A DNA stretch of 64,000 bases from Glandiceps talaboti (lineage: Eukaryota; Hemichordata; Enteropneusta; Spengelidae): contig NC_135560.1 of assembly GCF_964340395.1 (NCBI RefSeq), positions 8,962,598 through 9,026,597 of the forward strand, read 5' to 3'. Below the pieces are notes generated by a model that made no database searches, had not been told where the DNA came from, and was given only the letters and a program-made list of their open reading frames with translations. Shown here one piece after another: positions 53,840 through 64,000 of the stretch. The position numbers were made by a program, and so were the translations under genes. Numbering within the stretch: position 1 is the first letter of the stretch; the number at the start of each line of letters is the position of its first letter.

Positions 53840-54410
53840 AAAAACAACAACGATGGTGGTGGTGCTGATGTTGCTCTTGGTGGTCAGATTGGTGGTGGTA
53901 GTCATAAAACCAGTAGTAGTAAAATGGTGGTAGTGATAGTGGTGAAGATGACAGTAGTGATGGTGATACTGCTGGTGGTAGTGGTAATCATGTTACAGAT
54001 GGTATGGGTGCTAGGAACAGTAGCTGGTGATAGTGGTTATACTAGATCATAGATGTAACAGCATTATCCATAACAGCAGTAGTAAAATTTGTAACTGTTA
54101 CAGTCACATTATACTGTGACTTTCAGAATAGAGTTGTGATGGTGGTAGTGATGGTGGTTGTACTAGTAGTGGTGGTGGTGACAGTAATTGTGGTGGTTGT
54201 AGTAGATGCAATAGTAGTATTTGTAACTGCATTATCAATCACGCTATACAGAAACTGTGACATACTGAAAACACGACTGGTGGTAGTACTAGTGGTGATA
54301 GTAATTATGATTTATATGGCGATGGTTGTACAAGCTGTAACAGCATCAGCGACAGTGACAGCAGCCGTTCCCAGTCACATTACACTGTGACTTTGACATA
54401 CTCAAACACG
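53840..54410. repeat. Degenerate GGT/GTAGT-rich field with a duplicated palindrome
   Basis: Diffuse GTGGTGGTAGT sequence. CAGTCACATTATACTGTGACT (about 54101-54121) recurs as CAGTCACATTACACTGTGACT (about 54372-54392). Confidence 0.8.
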
Positions 54411-54639
54411 GCTGATTAGGCTGGCCTTATCATGACAGGAGATGATCACATATATCCTGTGTATATCTTGAAGACAATTACCGGTACAAGGGTCACTTGA
54501 AGAAAATGAGAACTGACAAGGTACTGATGATGTGAATTACTCTCACTATACTACACCAACACCATCTATCACCAACTCATTATTTTTATTTTTATTGTGT
54601 AATTGTGCTCTGGAGAGTTCTCATGGAACTGACAGGAAT

Positions 54640-54805
54640 ATTTCCTGTTAATTTTGTTCCATATCATATGAACTATTATTTATGCTACCACAGTGGTAGA
54701 ATATTTTTCGGTTAATTTTGTTTCATATGAAATATTACAATTGTTATTCGCAGCCTTCTATAGTAACATATTTTTCTATTAATTTTGTTTCAGATGGAAA
54801 ATTTC
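54640..54805. repeat. Degenerate ~65-bp repeat, three copies
   Basis: ATATTT.TC.GTTAATTTTGTT followed by CATATGAA recurs three times. Confidence 0.75.
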
Positions 54806-54809
54806 ATCT

Positions 54810-56320
54810 TTATCTTAGTAATTATCACATATATTAAAATGAAGTGAGTGCTAGCAACAAATTATGGCAAACTAAACAGATGATCTCACATAATTTTGGT
54901 GCATGCCAAGAAACTGTCTTTGAGTTGATATTACGACTGACGCTACAAAATACACAAGTGTAAATGACTACATTTACTTGTACGTGGGAACAAGTCATTT
55001 TTTCATCTGCATCAAAAATTGTTACAGAAAAACATTCAGATATGAATGTGTCCTTTTGAAGATTTCATGAATGTTATGGTTACAACATTAACAGAAGGAA
55101 GATAATGTCTGAGGAAAATGTACAGCATTATCAACAAGAATATGAGCCTCCCCTCTCGGTACGATACCCTGTGTACCATATTATTGCCAGTCTATTAGCT
55201 GTGTCGCTTCACTATTTTTCATAATTTAAATATTGTAAGAGGACTTTCTCTTCCCAACCAATCAGACATCAGTCAATCTTCATAATGAAGTTTGATTGGT
55301 CAGCATGAATTGGCTAAATCAATTGTTATATGCCAGGAATAATTGAGAAAAACAACACACTCAGAATAAATTTGATATTGTGTGTCAAAGGTCACAATTT
55401 AACCTTTGCACTGCACATGTGACAACACAATTTTTAGCACATAAAACTGTGTAATTTATTAGCAGCATTCCCGACGAATTAACCCTGTCTTTATATGAAC
55501 TGCCAGTTCAGAACCTACCTCAGTTCAAAAACCCATACAATCTAGATTTCAATACCGACCACTCAAAGAATTGGAACTACATCAACAACTAGAGTATATC
55601 TCCAAAGTGTTTTCATTGAAATGAACAATACCAATGGGGCACAGATTGGATGCCTCTATCTTCGCGGCTGTTTACCCTAACATTTCAAGATAAATATACA
55701 GAGCCAGCACACATGGAGGTCTGATGTTACAGGATATCCTCCATACCGTTCATTTTTATATCCACTCTAAAATATGTGACTATAGAAATAGGCAGTATGC
55801 CAGATGGAAGATGAAAGAATGAAAAAAACAACAATGTTTATAGTTAAAAAGGCGATATCCCTATTAACAGCAGAATCATTGTTATACTTAATACTATACG
55901 TATGGTTAGTTTGGTTTATTGAATTTTATGAATAGCAGCAAAATTTAGCTACTTTTCTAGATTATTTATTTTTCCTTTAGCCAAGGAAAATATGAGCAAC
56001 CTAAGAGCCTTTGTCACTACAAATCCTGGATGAGTGGCAACAAAGATTTGGTCACAAGCATTTTCAATTGAATATAGCAAAATATTAGGGAATAATGTAT
56101 AATCATACCTGCGTTACCGTTAGTTATGAAAATTACGACAAGTACTGCTGTTTTCAACATTTTGATGCATATTTCACAACCCCAAAGAACCAATGACATA
56201 AACAATTACAGTTATGACATGGAATGACCAGGATAAAAATCCCATATTTTTGGTTGAGACTGTTCAACTTGGCCTGTGTGTAGTATAACAAAATATGGAT
56301 AAATTCTAGTCAATGTAGTG
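54810..56320. other. No feature recognised
   Basis: AT-rich unique sequence. The 62-codon frame at 56017-56205 on the minus strand is unsupported. Confidence 0.55.
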
Positions 56321-56329
56321 ACACATTAG

Positions 56330-56760
56330 GCCAACAGTTAAGAGATTAAAATTAATAATGTGTATTTTTAATCTTATAAGTAACCTTTTCAAAAGCAAAC
56401 TAATTATCTTTATGGAAAGTCTTTTTTCTCATGTTTGATTTCATTGTGGTGAGTGCATGTCAATGTATAAATGCAAACAAATATATAATATCATAAGCCC
56501 ACAATTAAAAGATTAATTAAGCTGTGTTCCGATTAGTTTTATCTCATAAAGAGTAACCTTTTAATAATAAACTTTTAATTTTTCCTGACTCAAGTTTTAT
56601 TGTGGTCTGTCAAATTATATTAAAATTCTAGTAAACAAAGCAACCCACTCATAATAAGTCTACAATTAAAAGTTTAATTTATATATCAACTCACAGATAG
56701 TAATTTTTATAAAGTGAGCTCTTATTTTTTTATTTGAAGTCTTCTTGCCTTGTTTGCATT
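56330..56760. repeat. Degenerate ~175-bp repeat, about two and a half copies
   Basis: CACAATTAAAAGATTAATTA, AGTAACCTTTT and TTTTATTGTGGT(G/C) recur in the same order. Confidence 0.65.
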
Positions 56761-57035
56761 CATTCATTAACATATAGCACAAGTTGTTATTTTATCAATC
56801 TAGCGAAAAGTCCATGTAGCATTAGTGAGTGTTGACACAGTACATGGTAACTGTTTGGTCACTCCTGTGATAGTCCATTTGTACAAACACTGTAGGTGAT
56901 TAGTATTATCATAAAGTAACTTGACAACTTCCACTACATAAATAAAAACCTGTCAATGCCAGCTACTGTTACAAGTGTGTTGTTCAACCCATAAACATAT
57001 ACAGTATACACCTTTTCACTATGAATACAATGGTT

Positions 57036-57422
57036 AGGCCTAAGAAAAAAAATTGTTTGGTTCCGGTTACCCAACCCCACCTAGTTTTTCACTGCCAATC
57101 CTGAACTTTTTTTTTCATATTCAAGAAAAAAATAATAAAGTCGCGAAAATTGTGGAGTCTCACCAGAAATAGTGGATGCAGAAACTGACATGAACTTAAA
57201 AAGACAATATAAAACTGGTCTTTCGATCAGTAATGGCTGTACATGTATCTGATGGGAAGAAACCAATAATACAGAGGCCATATGGAAAACAACAGAAAAC
57301 ACAACTACCTGAACTAGACACTCACACATGCAAAATAAAATAAAATAAATAAAAAATCTACCTACCCCACCTATTCTAAAATTGAGCGTAATTGGAACCA
57401 CACAATTTTTTTTTGTCAGGCT
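57036..57422 (-). mobile_element. MITE family A, copy 3 (inverted)
   Basis: Left end AGGCCTAAGAAAAAAAATTG, TTTGGTTCCGGTTAC; right end GTAATTGGAACCACACAATT, then TTTTTTTGTCAGGCT. The interior is the reverse complement of the copies at 9419 and 11645. The 106-codon minus-strand frame spanning it is an accidental reading of the element. Confidence 0.9.
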
Positions 57423-58517
57423 TTATATAGGAAGTGGGGGGAAGTGACAAGAAAGAACTCTTCAGTTGAATATTTATAATGTACCTGCTTGTACAAACAT
57501 ATAGTCAATGTATATTGAACAACTGGACACAATAAACTATACAAGCACATACACATCTACAACAACAAATTTGATTCTAAAGAGGTGACCCAAGCAAAAG
57601 TTAACTCATAAAGACTACTAAATCAACACCACAACCTTCTTGGTTATCATTTTCCAATAGACAAGCATAAAAGGACAGACCACAACATGTACACTATCAA
57701 AACAAAATGTAGAGATAGAAACAGCAAATCATTGAGGTTTTATACCATGAACTAAATTAGCCAACATTATTCACAATATACATGTTTTTGTTACTGTGCT
57801 AGAAGGTGTCAGTACCCTGGCAAATGATTGGCTAGGGATCCAACATTCAGGTCTCCCTATACATGTATATATACATGGATAATATCTATGGAGTACAACC
57901 CTCAATGAATAGTTCGAGTTCAGCTCAGGCAGATTTCAAAAATTCAGTATATTCAGCAACATCAATAAAATACTGTTCTTTACATATATGTACATTACTT
58001 TTTGATGAGGCAGTGAAAGAAAAGGAAGGAAGGAGATGATGGCAGCCACATGTAAATAAAAACTGTTCTTTAATAGTGTTATCACTGGCTACTACTTTCC
58101 TAGGTCAGCTTCTGTTTGCATTACTAATACAAAATATAGTAACATTGTAAGTTCTATGCCCCACTTCACATGTTAGTAATTGCACTTATAAGGCCAAAAA
58201 AAAAAAAATGTCTGGTTCTGGTCAGCGCGCGCGTGCCCTGAATACCCCCGCGTCGATCCTTTTTTTTCCGATAATTTTTGCTTTCCCGTTCCTTATTTAC
58301 AATTCCCCGTCGATCAACACTGTATGCAAGGCTAGCGGAAAAAATTTAACTCGTGTGATGGCGCACTTCTATTTGGTAACGGGTACCCTTTTCTTCTAGT
58401 ACTGTTGCATACCCATAATCCCCCGTACGATATGTGTACGTAATATGTACGATGAGCGTGGTTGATGGGAATCACGGGAAATAGTGTGTTCACTGTGCTA
58501 GGTGGTAAACCGCTCAC

Positions 58518-58658
58518 ATGTTTCGAAAATGTCAGAAGTTTGAGTACGTCGTGAGCAATCGAAATGTTGATATCAATTCAGCTGACTTTCGAGGTGTTCT
58601 TAGTTCTGGTGATCGTTTCGTTCTGCCTTCTGAATACAAAGATTTTCCTGTAGCGTAA
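58518..58658 (+). pseudogene. 46-codon open frame in the 1-kb element, possibly captured exon
   Basis: ATG to TAA; reads MFRKCQKFEYVVSNRNVDIN and onward to EYKDFPVA, a mixed-composition sequence that looks protein-like rather than random. A second short frame at 58990-59121 (43 codons; includes RIKLAIQQCQLPELYDIFRE) and one at 58673-58861 follow in other frames. They may be decayed pieces of one captured gene. No family is recognised. Confidence 0.3.
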
Positions 58659-58682
58659 GCAGTTAGCTCTGGATGTATGCGC

Positions 58683-58742
58683 TACGATGTTCGACACGTC
58701 TTTCCATCTGCGATGAGTTGGAAAGACGTGTCAAACATCGTA
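58683..58742. repeat. Near-perfect 24-bp hairpin with 12-nt loop
   Basis: Arm 1 (58683-58706) TACGATGTTCGACACGTCTT TCCA and arm 2 (58719-58742) are reverse complements with a single C/T difference; the loop is TCTGCGATGAGT. It sits inside the 1-kb element. Confidence 0.92.
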
Positions 58743-59206
58743 CTGTATACAGACTGCGTATCAGACTGATGATGGACGGTGCTCGAAAGAAAACACTGCC
58801 TCCTCTACGTCCGTTGGACAGACCTATTTCTCGTTATTTAACGTTGCAAGTTGCACAATGACATTATACAGTGGTTGCAAGGCAAGACTCATTATCTTGG
58901 ATGGGATTATAACTGCAAATCGGGATTATAACTGCAAATCACTGGGCGATAAGATAAATTTGTAAATGTGACTAGTGATGCCCTGATGGATGATTGATCC
59001 GCATCGTATAAAACTTGCCATACAACAGTGCCAACTTCCAGAGTTGTATGACATCTTCCGAGAGCATGTAAAGTGTCAAAAATGTGTATTTACTAATTTG
59101 CCAAAAAAAAAAAAAAATTAGGAAAAAAAAAAAAAAACGCGCGTCGTCGCACCACTTTAGAAAGTTTACCCTGACCAGAACCAGATTTTTATTTTTTTTT
59201 GGCCTA

Positions 59207-59610
59207 ACATGTCCACATGGCCTGCAATGTTGTAACATCTATGCCCTACTTGGCATGCTAGTGAATGCACTGACATGTCCACATGGCCTGCAATGTTGTA
59301 AGTTCTATGCCCTACTTGGCATGCTAATGAATGCACTTACAACATGTCCACATGGCCTAAATGTTGTAACATCTATGCCCTACTTGGCATGCTAGTGAAT
59401 GTACTGACAACATGTCCACATGGCCTGTAATGTTGTGACATCTATGCCCTACTTGGCATGCTAGTGAATGCACTCACATGTCCACATGGTCTGTAATGTT
59501 GTAAGTCCTATGCCCTACTTGGCATGCTAGTGAATGCACTAACATGTCCACATGGTCTGTAATGTTGTAAGTTCTATGCCCTACTTGGCATGCTAGTGAA
59601 TGCAGAGAAC
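59207..59610. repeat. ~67-bp minisatellite, about six copies
   Basis: ACATGTCCACATGGCCTGCA, ATGTTGTAA and ATGCCCTACTTGGCATGCTA, then GTGAATGCACT, repeated with small indels. A truncated unit lies left of the 1-kb element (58147-58190) and two more lie at 60305-60460, so the array was once longer. Confidence 0.95.
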
Positions 59611-60304
59611 ATCAAGACATGGCCTCCCTGGTGTTCAGTATGTCACCTCTCACTGACTATCAACATTGATCTGAGGAATCAAACCACATCTCAAATACCA
59701 GTAAATACACTCTGTATATGTTTCAGATGGTATCATGTGTTACAAGAAGAATTTTAATTAATTGTTCAACCTTCTCAGTGTGTGTACTATGGTCCAGGGA
59801 GGGCAGTTAATCGCCCTAGGTAAAATGTGGCCATGTTAAGGACTGATACTAATGAGCAGACTAAACACTTCTATTGTAGAGTAGGTAATATGTCACTAGA
59901 TTCAAAGCTCTTATCACTTTTAGAAGTCACTGACACACACAATCCAGGTCAAAACGCTGAAGGACACATAATGTCCACATGTCCAGCGTTTTCCTTTTAT
60001 ACAAATAACTGTCTTCATTCAGTGTGTGGTGTGTCACAACTCAAGGATGATTGCAGTCATGTTGTTGTGGTACATTAACCACATGATCTAAGTATCTGGT
60101 GTGTCTAGAGGATATAAATACAAAGTAAGCATTACCTCAAGGTTACCTACACATTTTAGCCAAGGTCTCCTTCTTGTAGAATGTTCCTGATTTGATAAAG
60201 AACCATGATGAAGTGAAATGTAATACAGATGTCTGAACTATGTGTGTGCATGGCTCCCTATACATGTACAGTATATGTGTGTGAGTGGGTGTGTACCACA
60301 TAGC

Positions 60305-60460
60305 CTCATTGGCATGCTAGTGAATGCACTGACATGTCTACATGGCCTGCAATGTTGTAGGTTATTTGCCCCACTTGCCATGCTGGTGAATGCACTTACA
60401 AAATCTCCATATGGCCTGCAATGTTGAAAGTTCTATACCCAACTAGACATGCTAGTTGTA
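60305..60460. repeat. Two outlying copies of the 67-bp minisatellite
   Basis: TTGGCATGCTAGTGAATGCA, CTGACATGTCTACATGGCCT and GCAATGTTG again, more diverged than the main array. Confidence 0.9.
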
Positions 60461-60474
60461 GTAAATGCAAAGTT

Positions 60475-61400
60475 AATAAACACACTTTGTGTGTATGAGC
60501 ATGAAGCTACATTTTGTATGGAGAGAACACAGTATGAACTTGCCATGTGAAAACCACAGAATGCCATGTGGAGAACACAGTATGCACTTGTACAAACATT
60601 CTTTGTGTGTGTATGAGCATGAAGCCATGTGGAGAACACAGTTTGAACTTGCCACATGAAGACCACAGTATGAAGCCATGTGGAGAACACAGTATAAGGC
60701 ATGAAGACAACCTGAAATGAGGCCATGTGGCAAACATAGTATGAAGCAATGTGCAAAATATAGAATGAAGCCATGTATAAAGCCATGTGGGCAACACATT
60801 GTGAAGCCATCTGAAGTACACAGTATGAAGTCATGTGAAGAACATTGTATGAAGCCATGTGAAGTATACAGTATGAAGCCATGTGAAGTACACAGTATAA
60901 AGCAATGTGAAGTACGTACACAGTATGAAATCATGTGCAGTATACTGTATGAAGCCAAGCAATGAACACAATGAGAGTATGTGAAGGCCACACATCAGGC
61001 CATGTGAAGCCCACAGAATGAAGCCATGTGAAGAACGCAATAAGATCATGTGAAGCCCACAGAATGAAGCCATGTGAAGAACCCAATAAGATCAAGTGAA
61101 GACCACAGAATGAAGCCATGTGAGGAACCCAATAAGATCAAGTGAAGACCACAGAATGAAGCTATGTGAAGAACCCAATAAGATCAAGTGAAGACCACAG
61201 AATGAAGCCATGTGAAGAACCCATTAAGATCATGTGAAGACCACAGAATGAGGTCATGATGATGTGGAGTACAAATATACACAGAATGAGGCTATGTGAA
61301 GAACCCAGTATAAGATCATGTAAATACCACAGAATTAAGCCATGTGCAAAACAAAGAATGAGGCTACCATGTATGTGATGAACATAGAGTAACATGATAT
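60475..61400. repeat. Degenerate short repeat field (GAAGCCATGTG-AAGA-CACAG)
   Basis: ATGAAGCCATGTGAAGA(A/C)C and CACAGTATGAAGCCATGTG recur about 25-30 times at roughly 25-50 bp spacing; the best-ordered part (61010-61260) has a period near 49 bp. Minus-strand frames of 162 and 172 codons rich in SHGFIL arise from the repeat. Confidence 0.92.
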
Positions 61401-62729
61401 GAAAGAGTAGATGGAAGAACAATGCTATATGTGAATGAAAACAGTATGGGACCACTCTCAGTTGAAGGCAATAATTTGAAGTGGAATACCTATTACTCCA
61501 ATTACTTGGAACAGGGATGTGTTTAACATGTATGTGTTGATAGGGGTATTAACAGGGTTTGAACATAACAGTAGAAGGAAGTAGCATGTGACAGTACTGT
61601 ATGGAACTGTGACAAAACTAGCATGGCACCATACTTGTTCGAGGACAATATGGAAGCATAAGGAGCAAACTGGCCTTCATGAAATTCAAATGAGATTGTT
61701 TCCATTGATAACACAAAACAGTCGTATTGTTAGTAATTTTTATACACATTTGACTACCGTTATTTTGAAATGGTTCAAAAATTTGCGTAAATTCACCTAG
61801 ACAACCTACACACGCAAATAAAGTCATACCAAAATATGATCACGAAATACAACATATAGACTCCTCAATTCTAATCTCATATTGACTGTTTCCAGATCAC
61901 TGAGTAGGTTAATTATATGATTATCTCTTTGCTTAGTTTCTTATGAATAGCCAACAGTGTTGTGTGGTTTGAATGCTGCCAGGCACTACAGAAGTGACAT
62001 ACACATGTACAATCTAAATGTGACCGCAAATTAATCTAGTTAGGCTTCTTCTATCAGTTGATACATTTGATACAGAAAGGTCAGGAAAGGTAAGAGCTAT
62101 GGTCTCTGAAGTGCCTTTTTTTTTGCACATTTACTCTATTTCTCTCTCATCAATTATCAACCACACAAAAATCTTCACAGTATTCCGAGTTGAATAAACA
62201 TTGCTACAAACAAGTTAAGTTCCTTTCATTCTTTACTCCATCAGTTGACCATTCATGACAATAACAGTTGCATTTAAACGATAAATACACACAGGGTTGA
62301 ATAAAAACGCAAATTAAAGTTTTCCTGCGGCATTTCCGTTCTGACTACACTAGGTCAAAGATCTCATCATTGATGACCCCTGACCTGTAGTCTATTCATG
62401 GTTACATGTTATTTGCAATGAGAAACCACAGCGTGTCTGAGAATAAAATCTACTCCACTGTCACACCTTTCCTGTACATGTACATGTAAATCACTTTGGG
62501 GCAGGTGGTCACATTTCTGGAATGATCGGACCTTGTTTATTTCAGGGTGGCTATACATAATATATCACTCCCTTGACACATGTGTCATTAGATCCACGCA
62601 TGCATGTATTCCATAACAGGTGAATATCACAGCAAGGATTTGTCAGACTTAAAAGCACAGCTTAGACGCTATGATCACAACACAGAGTTACTACATATCT
62701 ATGTTGTCTACTACTACTACTACTACATG

Positions 62730-63870
62730 TAAACATTTGCACAAAGTGCATATTTCATAAAATATGACTATCAAAAGAAGAAAATGAAACAATCTTAGTA
62801 ATTAAAATATAAAGTTATATCATCTCCACATATATGTATTTCATATCGTGAATTTGGCAACAAGCATTTCCAAAAAGAAGAAAGACAAACAGGCTCAGTG
62901 ATTAACCATACATTTTATCATCTGCACATGTATGTGATTCAAAATATTAGCACTATGTAGATTTCATAACATTTGTACATATATATATTTCATAAGGTGT
63001 ATATTGCAACCAGTGTGCCCTCTAACAATAGCAAAATTTTGTTGTTGTGAGTCAAAATGAGAAAAACTGGGATTTCTTGTGAGTCATCCCATAGTAAGAG
63101 ATTGGGGAACACCAAATGTTGGTGAGTCACTAGAAATTGTGTGTATCAGTGGCGCATCAAATAGGCTTAGAGGGCACACTGAAATTTGCAACAATCATTT
63201 TTCAAAGAAATGAAAACAGAACATACAGTCACTACTTGTACATTATCTGTATGTATTGAATTTCATATTTATAGTCGTATGGATTTCATAACATTTGCAC
63301 AGGTATCAGTAAACAGTAATCATACAATGTATGTATACATGTATTTCACAACTAGCAAATATAACAACAAGCAAATTGGAAGAAACAAACTCATAAGGTA
63401 GGCTTAGCGATTAAAATATAAAGCCATAATTGCATCTTAATATATATCCATATCTTGTAAAATTTGTAGATGTACATATTTCATAACTGGTGAATATTGC
63501 AACAAACATATTGACAGAGATGAAGTCGTTGTGTTCACATAGTGATTAAACTTAAAGTTATTATACATCTGCATGCTTGTATTTCATGAAATTCGTATTT
63601 GACAATTGTCTGTATTTCATAAACTATGAATATGGTAACAAGTATTTTGACAGAGACAACTTGGGTTTTGAATGAAATTAAAACATAAAAGATATAATAT
63701 CTCCATATGTACACCATACATATTTCAGAATATTTGTAGAAATGTGCATTTTATTCATAATTTATATAATAAATATAAGAACATATATTTCCCACAAGAC
63801 AAATAAAACATGACACAATATTTCCTATGAGCTTAGCAATTATAAATACAAGTCTTCGTACAAGAAACAG
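62730..63870. repeat. Degenerate ~120-bp repeat field, about eight copies
   Basis: The order TATTTCATAA, GTGAATATTGCAACAAGCAT, then GACAGAGA or AAAGAAGAAA, GTGATTAAAATATAAAGTTAT, ATCTCCACATATATGTATTTC recurs along the last kilobase, heavily diverged and ending near the right edge. Confidence 0.75.
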
Positions 63871-64000
63871 ACCTTTTTCTCCTCAAATACTTTACTTCTT
63901 TGTGACTGAGTGGTAACATTTGTGGTAACGAATAAATACGAGAAGAAAGTTTGTACCTGATAATATGGGGGTAGACACTTGAAAGGAGTTTCCATGTTTT

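Larger units (their letters stand above)
58191..59205. mobile_element. 1,015-bp inverted-repeat element related to MITE family A, with gene-like cargo
   Basis: The left end AGGCCAAAAAAAAAAAAATG, then TCTGGTTCTGGTCAG, and the right end CTGACCAGAACCAGATTTTT ending GGCCT, are about 35-bp inverted repeats. Their layout (AGGCC, A-run, TGG.TC.GGT.A) resembles MITE family A. The interior is CpG-rich, unlike its surroundings, and holds short open frames, a strong hairpin and a 20-bp direct duplication (GGGATTATAACTGCAAATC at about 58901-58940). It interrupts a unit of the 59207-59610 minisatellite: the left flank ends in GCACTTAT and the right resumes with AACATGTCCACATGG. No transposase motif is seen. 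Confidence 0.8.

Noticed and set aside
53300-53933. Frames of 148-201 codons (poly-Ile, poly-Ser, poly-Met)
   Set aside because: All arise from the GGT/GAT tract, which is open in every frame.
57081-57401. 106-codon minus-strand frame
   Set aside because: It lies wholly within MITE family A copy 3; equivalent frames are broken in the other two copies.
60433-60991. 162- and 172-codon minus-strand frames
   Set aside because: Periodic SHGFIL-type translations of the degenerate repeat; no start context or domain.
61588-61800. 70-codon plus-strand frame
   Set aside because: Looks mildly protein-like, but no family, no conserved motif and no neighbouring exon signals.

Overview
This is eukaryotic, AT-rich, intron-dominated DNA from an animal, most likely a marine invertebrate. 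The evidence is one very long conserved exon on the minus strand plus three short exons with consensus splice sites, surrounded by tens of kilobases of non-coding DNA full of CA/GT/GAT microsatellites, minisatellites, MITEs and a tRNA-derived SINE. The phylum cannot be fixed from the sequence alone; a hemichordate, echinoderm, lancelet or lophotrochozoan would all fit.

The only gene I can support is the ortholog of ASH1L (KMT2H, the Trithorax-group histone H3 lysine-36 methyltransferase), transcribed right to left. Four consecutive exons are visible: 30595-25743 (4,853 bp; disordered, lysine/serine-rich region with an AT-hook), 22543-22373, 14502-14402 and 12261-12142. Their phases fit exactly (2, 2, 1, 1), and the joined reading frame gives about 1,748 residues. 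It runs into the conserved segment just before the AWS-SET domain (HEYGLFPAPIHVG, then DFQLPYD, then YKKIRS). The catalytic AWS/SET/post-SET, bromodomain, PHD and BAH exons must lie to the left of the window. The start codon and any 5' exons must lie to the right of 30595, and I could not place them.

Layout. 1-12141: downstream intron with a SINE, two copies of a 360-385 bp MITE and a TTAA-flanked MITE. 12142-30595: the four exons and their introns, with long CA/GT tracts, a 39-bp minisatellite and a second SINE. 30596-64000: no convincing gene. This part holds a 54-bp minisatellite of about 22 copies, two foldback elements near 44 kb, a 0.4-kb GGT/GAT tract at 53.5 kb, a third MITE copy at 57 kb, a related 1-kb inverted-repeat element at 58.2-59.2 kb inserted into a minisatellite, and long degenerate repeat fields from 59.2 kb to the right edge.

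The most interesting protein-level observation is a four-times repeated short helical motif of the form (D/N)S(I/V)..AI(D/E)(A/S)C(I/L).KY in the ASH1L large exon. The most interesting DNA-level observation is the family of inverted-repeat elements starting AGGCC, one of which carries gene-like cargo and a near-perfect 24-bp hairpin.
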